This document shows, piece by piece, positions 20,209 to 28,906 of a DNA stretch of 38,500 nucleotides. This DNA comes from Nitrosomonas sp. Nm132 (lineage in GTDB: Bacteria > Pseudomonadota > Gammaproteobacteria > Burkholderiales > Nitrosomonadaceae). The notes under the pieces were generated by a model. It saw only the letters and a program-made list of their open reading frames with translations. It was not told the DNA's origin and did not search any database. The stretch's first letter is position 1, and every line of letters starts with the position of its first letter. The stretch spans positions 1-38,500 of the forward strand of contig NZ_FNDH01000025.1 of NCBI RefSeq assembly GCF_900100485.1, read 5' to 3'. The position numbers and the translations under genes were made by a program.

Positions 20209-22059
20209 ATGCTCGACTACTTTGAACGCCTAATCAATCCCTTCCCACCTGAACATCCCACTGAACCGCCTAAGGGTTTGTACCAGTTCTGTCGCCACTA
20301 TACCCGAGGAATCGAGTCCTATTTGCTGTTGATGGCGATACTTACCATCTGTGTCGCCATCGGTGAAGCCATGCTCTATGGCATTCTGGGAAAGATTATC
20401 GATTGGCTGGCTGAAAAAGATCCCCAGAGTTTCCTGGAAGAAGAAATGCTCTCATTGATTGGCTTATCGCTGTTTATACTGCTACTGATGCCCATTCTGG
20501 TTTTACTCCATTCACTGATTATGTATCAAAGCTTAATGGGTAATTTTCCTATGATAGTGCGCTGGCAAGCCCATCGCTATCTGCTCAATCAAAGCTATGC
20601 TTTTTTTCAAAATGAATTTAGCGGTCGCATTGCAACCAAAGTCATGCAAACAGCGCTGGCTGTACGCGAAACTGTCATGAAAACACTCGATGTGATGCTT
20701 TTCATTAGTGTGTACCTCATCACCACTTTATTTCTCGTTGTGAATGCTGATCCTCATTTGTGCATCCCATTGCTCATCTGGCTGGCTGTGTATTCAACCA
20801 TATTGTATTACTTCATTCCAAAATTAAAACAAATCTCTGAACTGCAGGCTGATGCACGTTCTACCATGACCGGTCGCATTGTGGATAGTTATACAAATAT
20901 CTTGACACTCAAGTTATTCTCACACAACCAGCGCGAGTCTGAGTATGCAAAAACAAGCATGGAAAATTTCCTGACCACCGTTCACCCGCAAATGCGCCTG
21001 GTTACCAAGCTGCTTGGGTGTGTATGGGGCAGTAACATGCTGCTGGTATTCAGTGTTGGCGCGCTGGGAATTTATTTATGGATTAACGGAAATGTCAGCA
21101 CAGGGGCAATCGCAATCGCCCTGAGCCTTGCGATACGCCTAACCGGCATGTCACACTGGATCATGTGGGAAATCAGCGCGCTATTCGAAAATATTGGGAT
21201 TGTCCACGATAGCATAAATACGATATCAGAACCACAGACCGTCGTGGATGCTCCCAATGCTATTCCGTTGAAAGTAAAATCTGGTGCTATTGATTTCAAC
21301 CACATCGGATTCGTCTACAATCGAATAGATCAGAAGCAAAGCGAGCAGGTATTTAATAACCTTGATTTGCATATTGCCGCTGGTGAAAAAGTCGGTATTG
21401 TCGGACGTTCAGGCGCTGGCAAGTCCACCTTGATTAGCCTGTTATTACGTTTTTATGATGTTCAGCAAGGCAATATCCAGATCGATGGGCAGAATATTCG
21501 CCAAGTTACTCAAGATAGCCTACGTGCCAATATAGGTATCGTTACCCAAGATACTTCATTGCTTCACCGCTCCATTCGCGACAATATACTATTCGGTAAA
21601 CCTGATGCGACTGAAGCACAGATGCTTGAAGCCGCAAAACTTGCTCATGCTCATGAATTCATTCAGGCCCTTGTGGATAGTAACGGCCGAGAAAGCTATG
21701 ATGCGTTCGTCGGTGAGCGCGGCGTTAATCTTTCAGGAGGCCAACGTCAACGTATCGCGATTGCCAGGGTATTATTGAAGAATGCCCCGATCCTGATTCT
21801 GGATGAAGCGACATCTGCTCTCGATTCAGGCGTGGAGGCCAGTATCCAACAAAATCTATATCAACTCATGCAGGGTAAAACAGTTATCGCGATCGCCCAC
21901 CGCTTATCCACTATCGCAGCAATGGATCGACTCATTGTATTGGACAAAGGGCGTATCGTTGAACAAGGCCGTCACGCAGAATTACTTTCTCATAATCAGC
22001 TCTATGCAACGCTCTGGAATCATCAATCGGGAGGATTTCTTGGGCATTTGAATGAATAG
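20209..22059 (+). CDS. ABC exporter, fused membrane and ATPase domains
   Basis: 616 residues from ATG 20209; an in-frame TTG 33 bp upstream is possible, and neither has a good Shine-Dalgarno. Six transmembrane helices occupy about residues 40-330. The nucleotide-binding domain has the Walker A motif GRSGAGKST, Q-loop in GIVTQDTSLLHRS, signature LSGGQRQRIAIARVLL, Walker B ILILDEATSALD and H-loop IAHRLSTI. It is an MsbA/multidrug-type homodimeric exporter with no peptidase domain. The substrate is unknown. It lies 77 bp after the TraB-family gene on the same strand. Confidence 0.88.
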   Translation: MLDYFERLINPFPPEHPTEPPKGLYQFCRHYTRGIESYLLLMAILTICVAIGEAMLYGILGKIIDWLAEKDPQSFLEEEMLSLIGLSLFILLLMPILVLLHSLIMYQSLMGNFPMIVRWQAHRYLLNQSYAFFQNEFSGRIATKVMQTALAVRETVMKTLDVMLFISVYLITTLFLVVNADPHLCIPLLIWLAVYSTILYYFIPKLKQISELQADARSTMTGRIVDSYTNILTLKLFSHNQRESEYAKTSMENFLTTVHPQMRLVTKLLGCVWGSNMLLVFSVGALGIYLWINGNVSTGAIAIALSLAIRLTGMSHWIMWEISALFENIGIVHDSINTISEPQTVVDAPNAIPLKVKSGAIDFNHIGFVYNRIDQKQSEQVFNNLDLHIAAGEKVGIVGRSGAGKSTLISLLLRFYDVQQGNIQIDGQNIRQVTQDSLRANIGIVTQDTSLLHRSIRDNILFGKPDATEAQMLEAAKLAHAHEFIQALVDSNGRESYDAFVGERGVNLSGGQRQRIAIARVLLKNAPILILDEATSALDSGVEASIQQNLYQLMQGKTVIAIAHRLSTIAAMDRLIVLDKGRIVEQGRHAELLSHNQLYATLWNHQSGGFLGHLNE

Positions 22060-22060
22060 A

Positions 22061-22093
22061 AAAGAATATATATTTCAATGCTTTATATTCTTT
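22061..22093. terminator. AT-rich hairpin after the ABC exporter
   Basis: AAAGAATATA (22061-22070) and TATATTCTTT (22084-22093) form a perfect 10-bp stem two bases after the stop codon. The stem has only one G-C pair, so its strength as a terminator is doubtful. Confidence 0.35.
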
Positions 22094-22303
22094 CGTAAAT
22101 TTCAGAAAGATAATTATAAAATATTTACCGGGTGCGAGGATTGATCCGTCTCCAGGTAAAAAAGTCAGACAGAGTACTTTGATAATGTAAGAAACTCTGG
22201 TACGCTGCCTAGAGCTTCTATAGACAAAAACAAGCCCGTCTTTGGATAAAGTACGCAAGGTATGCCAGTTCAATATCTAGCTGAGATTCTTCGGAGGGTC
22301 AGT

Positions 22304-22633
22304 ATGAAAAAAACAAAATTGGAAAGCATAGCGTCTGGTTTCATACTCGCAATTGCTTTCGCGGCGAGCAATGCATGGTCAGCACCGGAGGAAATTCCTG
22401 GTCGTGGATTTGTATGGAAGGATGGTGCAGAAATCTATGCCAAGATTTGCGCTTATTGTCACGAAGCTCAAGTTGGGCCGCCTATTCGCAATCGTGAGCT
22501 TCCTACCGAGTATATCCGCACAGTGGTTCGCAACGGAAGCCGAGCCATGCCAGCCTTTCGTTCTTCAGAAATCGATGATGAATCATTAGTAAAATTGGCG
22601 GATTTTATTTCAAAAAAAGAAGCTAAGCACTAA
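22304..22633 (+). CDS. pchC: Cytochrome c subunit of 4-cresol/eugenol hydroxylase type
   Basis: 109 residues from ATG 22304, with GGAGGG five bases upstream. A signal peptide (MKKTKLESIASGFILAIAFA... cut after WSA) exports it to the periplasm. One heme c site is CAYCH at 49-53, and Met82 in AMPAF is the likely sixth ligand. The mature size (about 82 residues) matches the small cytochrome subunit of p-cresol methylhydroxylase, which takes electrons from the flavoprotein's FAD. Order and spacing (13 bp to the next gene, whose Shine-Dalgarno overlaps this stop) match pchC-pchX-pchF of Pseudomonas putida and ehyA-ORF2-ehyB for eugenol. Confidence 0.85.
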   Translation: MKKTKLESIASGFILAIAFAASNAWSAPEEIPGRGFVWKDGAEIYAKICAYCHEAQVGPPIRNRELPTEYIRTVVRNGSRAMPAFRSSEIDDESLVKLADFISKKEAKH

Positions 22634-22646
22634 GGAGGCCCATCCC

Positions 22647-23594
22647 ATGGATGAAACTCGACGTAGCCTCATCAAAGGTATGCTTACTGGAGGAACCTTG
22701 TTGGCCCTCGGCACTCCTAGCATCACTCAAGCAGTATCCATTAGCCAATCTCCCTCTGGGAGTACCCGAAATTGCCAGCTATTGCTGGGAAACACAACAA
22801 TAGACGAAGCATTTGCCAGAGGCGCTTATGCCGCTTGCACTAGCTATACAAATTACCGTCAAGGCACATTGCCGATAATAAGATTAGAAGATGAACTATT
22901 AACCAATCCTCTAAGAGTGGCTGAATTATTGACACAATCCCGCAATATTCGTTGGATTGCCGTCATGGACGATGCCAGCGCAGCCATATTCACTGAGTTG
23001 GTGCGAAATTTTGAAGGTCGTCTACTTTCACTTGGCTCACACTCTTTTTCTTCCGGCAATGATATCTCCTTTCCTCTGCGTCATGTGTGGGCTACCGCGT
23101 CACCCGCGTACAGTGCTGGAGGATTGCTAGCATCTGAGCTTATTCCAAACCAGCATAATTTCTCTATCGTCGAAAATTTTCTTGGAGAATCGGTTGGTGA
23201 TGGCGTAATAAAAGGTTCATCAATATCGGGATTTTTGTCTTATAGGCTGTCTGAGCAGCCAACAACTTATTTACATTGTGCCGGAATCTCTCTGATAGAA
23301 GCCAGTCAATTAGTTGGCTGGAAGGGAGCAGAAAATTGGGGATCCGTACTCCCTCGAGTAGATAAATTCCAGACCTATGAAGATAAAACAGCGAATGATG
23401 CAGCCATTAAACATCCTCAGTTAGAGAACTGGATAGAGACCACCGGTTATGCTGTTGTTGCTACCGCACTTGGTTTGGGGACGAATCAAGAATCTTGTTC
23501 CGCTCGCGCATTCGTACATCGACCAAGTCAGCGCAATCGGAATAATCAAGAGTTATCGGGAAAACATTTCGTGTCGTTTGTAATAGACGTATAG
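22647..23594 (+). CDS. pchX: PchX-like Tat-exported protein of unknown function
   Basis: 315 residues after a strong AAGGAGG. The N-terminus TRRSLIKGMLTGGTLLALG is a twin-arginine signal, with a likely cut after TQA near residue 29, suggesting export in folded form. The rest has no catalytic motif I recognise; cysteines are few and scattered. Position between the cytochrome and flavoprotein genes is what identifies it: the corresponding gene is called pchX in the p-cresol operon and ORF2 in the eugenol cluster. Its role is not established; assembly of the periplasmic flavocytochrome is a guess. It ends 14 bp before the flavoprotein gene. Confidence 0.72.
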   Translation: MDETRRSLIKGMLTGGTLLALGTPSITQAVSISQSPSGSTRNCQLLLGNTTIDEAFARGAYAACTSYTNYRQGTLPIIRLEDELLTNPLRVAELLTQSRNIRWIAVMDDASAAIFTELVRNFEGRLLSLGSHSFSSGNDISFPLRHVWATASPAYSAGGLLASELIPNQHNFSIVENFLGESVGDGVIKGSSISGFLSYRLSEQPTTYLHCAGISLIEASQLVGWKGAENWGSVLPRVDKFQTYEDKTANDAAIKHPQLENWIETTGYAVVATALGLGTNQESCSARAFVHRPSQRNRNNQELSGKHFVSFVIDV

Positions 23595-23608
23595 GGAGAA
23601 AACACAGA

Positions 23609-25153
23609 ATGACCAGTAAATATATCGCGTTGCCAAAAGGGGTATCCGAGAAAGCATTTGATGCCGCCATCAGCAGTTTTCGCAGTGTACTCGGTGACAC
23701 AGCTGTGCTTATCAGCGCAGAACAACTGGCTCCCTATATTAAGACCATGATGCCGGTGCCCGATGCAGAGCATACGCCTTCCGCAGCCCTCCTGGCGACA
23801 ACAGTCGAGCAGATCCAGAAAATTGTTGCGATCTGTAATCAATTCAAGGTGCCGATCTGGACGATTTCTACCGGAAAAAATCTGGGCTATGGTGCCGCAG
23901 CACCTGCAGAACGTGGTCAGGTCGTGCTTGATCTCAAGCGCATGAACCGCATTCTCGAAGTCGATAAGGATTTAGCCTATGCCCTGGTCGAGCCGGGCGT
24001 AACCTATCAACAACTCTACGACTACATTAAAGAACACAAACTGGGCTTATGGCTATCGATGCCTGCGCCTTCCGCCATTGCGGGGCCGGTTGGTAATACG
24101 CTAGATCGCGGCGTTGGCTATACACCATATGGCGAACATTTCCTATTTGCTTGCGGCATGGAAGTTGTGCTGGCAAATGGCGAAGTATTACGCACTGGCA
24201 TGGGTTCGATGCCCAATTCCAACACCTGGCAGGTATTCAAGTGGGGGTATGGTCCTTACCTGGATGGCATTTTTACACAATCCAACTATGGCATCGTCAC
24301 TAAATTCGGCTTCTGGCTCATGCCAGAACCCCCAGCATTTAAGCCGTTCGTCATTCAATACGAACATGAAGAAGATATTGTGGAAATCGTGGAGACGATT
24401 CGCCCGCTGCGCATTAGCGGTGTCATTCCCAACGCTGTTGTCATCGCCCATGCGCTATATGAGGCACCCGTAAAGGCGCGGCGTAGTGATTACGTGTCCG
24501 GATCCGGATCAATCCCAGATGAAGCGGTTCGCAAGATCACCAAGGATCACAAATTGGGAATCTGGAACGTGTATGCAGCCCTCTATGGAACCCAAGAGCA
24601 GATTGATGTGAATTGGAAGATCGTAACACAAGCATTCGGTCAATCTGGCAAAGCAAAGATCCTGACGGAACAAGAAGCAGCAGATGATCCTGCATTTACT
24701 TACCGGGCTAAGCTCATGCGGGGAGAAATGACGCTCACGGAATTTTCCTTGTATAACTGGCGGGGAGGTGGTGGGTCGATGTGGTTTGCGCCCGTCTCTC
24801 AAGCGCGCGGCAGTGAAACCCTCAAACAAATGGCTCTGACCAAGCAGATACTGGCCAAGTACGGACTGGATTATTCCGGAGAATTCATCGTTGGGATGCG
24901 CGATATGCATCATATTGTTGACGTGCTGTACGATAAAACTGATCCTGAGCAGACGAAAGCGGCTTACCAGTGCTTTGATGAATTGCTGACCGAATTCTCT
25001 GCGCGAGGATATGGAACTTATCGCGTCAATACGGCTTTTATGGATAAAGTCGCTGAGACCTATGGTCCAGTACAGCGGAATATTCACAAGACACTTAAAG
25101 AAGCGCTGGATCCCAATGGTATCCTTGCGCCGGGAAAATCGGGTATTCGCTAG
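23609..25153 (+). CDS. pchF: 4-cresol dehydrogenase (hydroxylating)-type flavoprotein
   Basis: 514 residues, VAO/PCMH family: an N-terminal FAD-binding domain (WTISTGKNLGYGAAAP, VEPGVTYQQLYDYI, GNTLDRGVGYTPYGEH) and a C-terminal substrate cap. It oxidises para-alkylphenols through a quinone methide and adds water. Mapping from memory of P. putida PCMH, Tyr94, Glu378, Tyr382, Glu425, Tyr471 and Arg472 correspond to Tyr95, Glu380, Tyr384, Glu427, Tyr473 and Arg474. Tyr382 would carry the covalent FAD, whereas vanillyl-alcohol oxidases use His, so a cytochrome-linked hydroxylase is favoured over an H2O2-forming oxidase. There is no export signal, so the subunit may be exported by association or by unknown means. 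4-Cresol, 4-alkylphenol or eugenol are possible substrates. Confidence 0.88.
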   Translation: MTSKYIALPKGVSEKAFDAAISSFRSVLGDTAVLISAEQLAPYIKTMMPVPDAEHTPSAALLATTVEQIQKIVAICNQFKVPIWTISTGKNLGYGAAAPAERGQVVLDLKRMNRILEVDKDLAYALVEPGVTYQQLYDYIKEHKLGLWLSMPAPSAIAGPVGNTLDRGVGYTPYGEHFLFACGMEVVLANGEVLRTGMGSMPNSNTWQVFKWGYGPYLDGIFTQSNYGIVTKFGFWLMPEPPAFKPFVIQYEHEEDIVEIVETIRPLRISGVIPNAVVIAHALYEAPVKARRSDYVSGSGSIPDEAVRKITKDHKLGIWNVYAALYGTQEQIDVNWKIVTQAFGQSGKAKILTEQEAADDPAFTYRAKLMRGEMTLTEFSLYNWRGGGGSMWFAPVSQARGSETLKQMALTKQILAKYGLDYSGEFIVGMRDMHHIVDVLYDKTDPEQTKAAYQCFDELLTEFSARGYGTYRVNTAFMDKVAETYGPVQRNIHKTLKEALDPNGILAPGKSGIR

Positions 25154-25204
25154 TTTCATTTTGACTTTGAACAGGAAATGACAATTTCCAAATCGGAGGT
25201 ACAA

Positions 25205-26314
25205 GTGAGAACAATCAAGGCAGCTGTTGTCCGTCAGAAAGGCGGGCCTTTTCACATCGAAGAGCTGGTGCAGGATGAGCCACGCTCCGATGAAGTGCGG
25301 ATCCGGATCGTAGCAACGGGTATGTGTCATACCGACATGGTCGCGCGCGACCAGCTCTATGAAGTACCCCTGCCGGTGGTGCTGGGGCACGAAGGCTCAG
25401 GGGTGGTCGAACAGATTGGCAGCAACGTAAAAAAAGTAGCTGTTGGCGATCATGTTGTGCTGACTTACATGTGGTGCGGTCACTGCAAGTCCTGTTTACG
25501 TGGCGATTTGACTTATTGCGAGTGTTTTTATGCACTGAATTTTTGCGGTGCACGCGAAGACGGCAGTACGTCAACCTATGGAACAGTCAATACACCAGAG
25601 TCGATTCACGACCATTTCTTTGGGCAATCATCGTTTGGCACATTTGCGCTAGCACATGAACGCAACGTCATCAAAGTACCCAAAGATGCGCCCTTGGAGC
25701 TGCTCGGGCCACTTGGCTGTGGCATTCAGACTGGCGCCGGAGCAGTTATAAATGCATTAAAAGTCAATCCGGGCAGCAGTTTTATAGCCTTCGGCGGCGG
25801 CGCAGTAGGATTGAGTGCCGTGATGGCTGCGCGCATCGCAGGCGCTGCCACCATTATCGCTATAGACGTGGTGCCATCACGGTTGACGTTGGCTATGGAA
25901 CTTGGTACAACCCATACAATCAATAGTCACGACGTCGATCCCGTTGAGACTGTCCGCAAAATAACGGGCGGAGGTGCTGATTTCACACTGGAATCGAGTG
26001 GACGACCAGCCGTATTGCGTCAAGCCATTGATGCGTTATCTATCCGAGGAACGTGCGGTATTGTCGGCGCACCGGCCTTAGGCACTGAAGCGAGCTTCGA
26101 TGTGAACGGGGTGATGACGACAGGGAAGCGTATCATTGGAATCATTGAAGGCGATAGTAAGCCGGATCTTTTTATTCCAGCACTCGCTGAGCTTTATAAA
26201 CAGGGAAGATTTCCTTTCGACAAGCTGGTGAAGTTTTATTCCCTCGATCAAATCAATCAGGCGGCAGAAGACAGTGAGAAAGGCATCACCATTAAACCGA
26301 TTATCCGGCTGTAG
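25205..26314 (+). CDS. Zinc-dependent aryl-alcohol dehydrogenase
   Basis: Medium-chain NAD(P) alcohol dehydrogenase, 369 residues from GTG 25205, preceded at 5 nt by GGAGG. An ATG at 25178 in frame would add nine residues not seen in the family. Catalytic zinc ligands are Cys41 (GMCHTD), His62 (LGHEGSG) and Cys172 (LGCGIQTG); structural zinc cysteines are 91, 94, 97 and 105. The nucleotide fold is AFGGGAVGLSAV with an acidic residue in IAIDVV, favouring NAD. It resembles benzyl-alcohol dehydrogenases (XylB type). In this operon it would oxidise a hydroxybenzyl- or coniferyl-type alcohol to the aldehyde. Confidence 0.85.
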   Translation: MRTIKAAVVRQKGGPFHIEELVQDEPRSDEVRIRIVATGMCHTDMVARDQLYEVPLPVVLGHEGSGVVEQIGSNVKKVAVGDHVVLTYMWCGHCKSCLRGDLTYCECFYALNFCGAREDGSTSTYGTVNTPESIHDHFFGQSSFGTFALAHERNVIKVPKDAPLELLGPLGCGIQTGAGAVINALKVNPGSSFIAFGGGAVGLSAVMAARIAGAATIIAIDVVPSRLTLAMELGTTHTINSHDVDPVETVRKITGGGADFTLESSGRPAVLRQAIDALSIRGTCGIVGAPALGTEASFDVNGVMTTGKRIIGIIEGDSKPDLFIPALAELYKQGRFPFDKLVKFYSLDQINQAAEDSEKGITIKPIIRL

Positions 26315-26389
26315 CAAGATTCATAAACTTCATTCCGTAAAAATTTCAACCAGATAATTTGCGAGTAAAACAAAAATGGAGAATGCGTT

Positions 26390-27892
26390 ATGAAAGAAAG
26401 TAAACAATCTCTGTCACCCTACTCAAACTTCGATCAACTACCCATAAGTGGCAAATGGCGCCACGGCAATGGAGAGAAGATTCTGCGAGACCTTAATCCT
26501 TATGATGCAAATGTTCTGGTCGAGATTCCATATGCCAATCGTGATGACATGGATGAGGCATTCCGTAGTGCCGCTGTCCTACAGCCTGGTTGGGCGGCAT
26601 TACTGCCGGGTGACCGGGCAGCAGTCATGCGTCACGCGGCACAAATCATGGAAGCACGTCGTGAAGAGATCGTGTCATGGCTGATTCATGAATCTGGCGG
26701 AACGCGCATCAAAGCCAATCTGGAATGGAATGCCGTGCATGGCGTATTGCTGGAAGCAGCTACTCTGCCTTACCTGGTGGAAGGTCGGATTCTTCCGGTT
26801 GATATTTCCGGCAAGGAAAGCCGGGTGTACCGCAAACCTGTGGGTGTCGTCGGCGTGATCAGTCCCTGGAATTGGCCTATGCAGCTTACCGTCCGTTCTG
26901 TGGCGCCCGCACTCGCGGTTGGCAATGCCGTTGTCGTCAAGCCAGCCAGTGACACCCCTGTAACGGGCGGGTTGCTGTTGGCTAAAATTCTGGAGGAAGC
27001 TGGACTTCCTCCCGGTGTATTCAGTGTGATTGTTGGTGCAGGGAGCGAGATTGGCGATGCCTTTGTTACCCACCCCATTCCTCGCGTCATATCGTTTACT
27101 GGTTCAACCCCAGTTGGCCGCAATATCGCAAGACTGGCAGCTGAGGGACCCACTCTGAAACGACTTGAACTAGAGTTGGGCGGTAATGGTCCCTTCGTAG
27201 TACTGGATGATGCTGACCTGGAACAAGCAGTAGAAGCCGCAGTGTTTGGTAAGTTTCTACACCAAGGCCAGACCTGCATGAGCGTTAATCGCTTCATTAT
27301 CGATGACCGTGCTCACGATGAGTTCCTGGAGCGCTTTGCCGATCGGGTACGCCAATTGAAAATGGGTGATCCGAACGCGCCTGATACCATGATCGGACCC
27401 ATTATTAATGAATCCCAGTTAAATGGTCTCCGTAGCCGAATCCAGGAAGCTATTTCAGCTGGGGCAAACCAAGTCGTCGGCGGTGAAGCTCAAGGCCTTA
27501 TTCTCCCTCCTCATATATTTTCCCAAGTAACGAATCAGATGCCATTGGCACAAACGGAATCATTCGGCCCAATTGCACCAATCCTACGTGCACGCAATGA
27601 AGAAGATGCGCTGAATATCGCCAACGACACAGAGCTTGGGCTTGCTGCTGCTGTATTTACGCGCGATGTCGAGCGTGGTCTTCGCTTTGCACAGAAAATC
27701 GAGGCAGGTATGGCGCATGTCAATGATCAACCGGTGAATGATTTGCCTTATAACCCCTTCGGTGGCGAAAAGAATTCTGGTATTGGTAGATTCAATGGTA
27801 TTTGGGCGGTAGCCGCATTTACTACCGATCAATGGATAACTGTCCAACATATACCGCGTCGCTATCCTTTCGATGCGCGAGTCATTACATAA
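26390..27892 (+). CDS. Aldehyde dehydrogenase, aromatic-aldehyde type (PchA-like)
   Basis: 500 residues. NAD-dependent ALDH fold with the cofactor segment [26 protein letters not shown], general base Glu262 in [10 protein letters not shown], nucleophile Cys296 in HQGQTCMS, and ESFGPIAPI near the C-terminus. GGAG eight bases upstream supports the ATG. The benzaldehyde/4-hydroxybenzaldehyde assignment rests on the operon: it would turn the aldehyde made by the preceding steps into the benzoate. It lies 75 bp after the alcohol dehydrogenase gene. In Pseudomonas the equivalent gene pchA lies on the other side of the cluster. Confidence 0.85.
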   Translation: MKESKQSLSPYSNFDQLPISGKWRHGNGEKILRDLNPYDANVLVEIPYANRDDMDEAFRSAAVLQPGWAALLPGDRAAVMRHAAQIMEARREEIVSWLIHESGGTRIKANLEWNAVHGVLLEAATLPYLVEGRILPVDISGKESRVYRKPVGVVGVISPWNWPMQLTVRSVAPALAVGNAVVVKPASDTPVTGGLLLAKILEEAGLPPGVFSVIVGAGSEIGDAFVTHPIPRVISFTGSTPVGRNIARLAAEGPTLKRLELELGGNGPFVVLDDADLEQAVEAAVFGKFLHQGQTCMSVNRFIIDDRAHDEFLERFADRVRQLKMGDPNAPDTMIGPIINESQLNGLRSRIQEAISAGANQVVGGEAQGLILPPHIFSQVTNQMPLAQTESFGPIAPILRARNEEDALNIANDTELGLAAAVFTRDVERGLRFAQKIEAGMAHVNDQPVNDLPYNPFGGEKNSGIGRFNGIWAVAAFTTDQWITVQHIPRRYPFDARVIT

Positions 27893-28017
27893 TCTGGAAC
27901 TGAGCCGTAAGCATGGTGATAGAAATAGGACAGCTATAGCAGAAAGATTGCAGTTACCCGCAAGCTGCTTTCGTATTTCATTCAGTCTGAATATTAATTC
28001 TTTTATAAGGAAAAGTT

Positions 28018-28584
28018 TTGACCCTTAACCTCCATATTATTATTTGCAGTACCCGGCCTGGTCGTGTCGGGCTTCACGTTGCCAAGTGGTTCCATGGAGT
28101 CGCAATGCAACATAACAAATTTCAAGTCTCACTGATCGATCTCGCAGAATTTAATCTCCCAGTATACGATGAGCCGGAACATCCCATTCACCAGCGCTAC
28201 CAGCATGAACATACCAAAAAATGGGCCGCCAGCGTAAATGCAGCTGATGCCTATGTGTTCGTTACTCCAGAATACAATTTTGGTCCGCCACCATCACTTC
28301 TGAATGCACTTAACTACGTTTATAAGGAATGGAACTATAAGCCTGCTGGGATTGTCAGTTATGGCGGTATTTCAGGTGGGTTGCGATCTGCTCTGATTGA
28401 GAAACTTACCTTGACCACATTAAAAATGATGCCAATGGTAGAGGCAGTGTCAGTTCAAAATGTTTCCACACTTATTGATGAGAACAAAAATTTTGCACCT
28501 AGCGATCATCATATCAACTCGGGAACATCACTGCTCAACGAGCTGCATAAATGGGCGCAAGCACTGAAAACAATGAGACCATGA
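28018..28584 (+). CDS. NADPH-dependent FMN reductase family protein
   Basis: 188 residues, flavodoxin-like. LHIIICSTRPGRVGLHVAKW at the N-terminus is the phosphate-binding loop; VFVTPEYNFGPPPSLLNAL and GIVSYGGISGGLRS are the two other family motifs that hold FMN. The start is TTG, with AAGGA six bases upstream; no ATG is available near the conserved beginning. It follows the aldehyde dehydrogenase by 125 bp on the same strand and may be the last gene of the aromatic operon, as a quinone or flavin reductase. Its actual acceptor is unknown. Confidence 0.82.
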   Translation: MTLNLHIIICSTRPGRVGLHVAKWFHGVAMQHNKFQVSLIDLAEFNLPVYDEPEHPIHQRYQHEHTKKWAASVNAADAYVFVTPEYNFGPPPSLLNALNYVYKEWNYKPAGIVSYGGISGGLRSALIEKLTLTTLKMMPMVEAVSVQNVSTLIDENKNFAPSDHHINSGTSLLNELHKWAQALKTMRP

Positions 28585-28855
28585 TCTCATTCTGATCGAC
28601 TATTTATTAATTAATTTTGCTATAAAAAACTAAAATACCTCGAATCAGCGCGTTACTTGTTTTGTCCTGAAATACCATACGTTGCTAGTGATAAAATGCT
28701 CAACGCGATTGATATGTAACTGATGAGCAGATAAAGCCCTATGATTGCGTTTGCTCGGATAGATGATTACTGGTAATGCTGCTAAGTAACCCAAATGCGC
28801 TTGAATCAACGGTAATCACCTTGATTCATAATTTTATCAACGAATTTTTACAAAC
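28585..28855. other. Gap between flavin reductase and FmdE-like genes
   Basis: AT-rich, no gene seen. GAATCAA at 28803-28809 and TTGATTC at 28821-28827 form a perfect 7-bp inverted repeat with an 11-bp spacer. It lies about 30 bp upstream of the promoter of the next gene, in a position suited to a dimeric regulator. Confidence 0.5.
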
Positions 28856-28884
28856 TTGACTACCCATCCCTAACTTATTTTAAT
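28856..28884 (+). promoter_or_regulatory. Sigma-70-type promoter for the FmdE-like gene
   Basis: TTGACT (28856-28861) and TTTAAT (28879-28884) are spaced by 17 bp, each matching five of six consensus positions. The predicted start near 28891 leaves a leader of about 16 nt that is mostly the Shine-Dalgarno GAGGTGAT before ATG 28907. Confidence 0.55.
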
Positions 28885-28906
28885 CAATTTGAAGAGGTGA
28901 TAGCAC

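Noticed and set aside
22199..22217. Sigma-54-like TGGTACG upstream of pchC
   Set aside because: The -24-like element is not followed by a GC at the required spacing (GG-N10-GC fails), so a PchR/sigma-54 promoter is not supported.
24509..25390. 293-codon ORF antisense to pchF
   Set aside because: Mirror of a strongly supported gene; the sequence has no domain and reflects codon bias of the sense strand.
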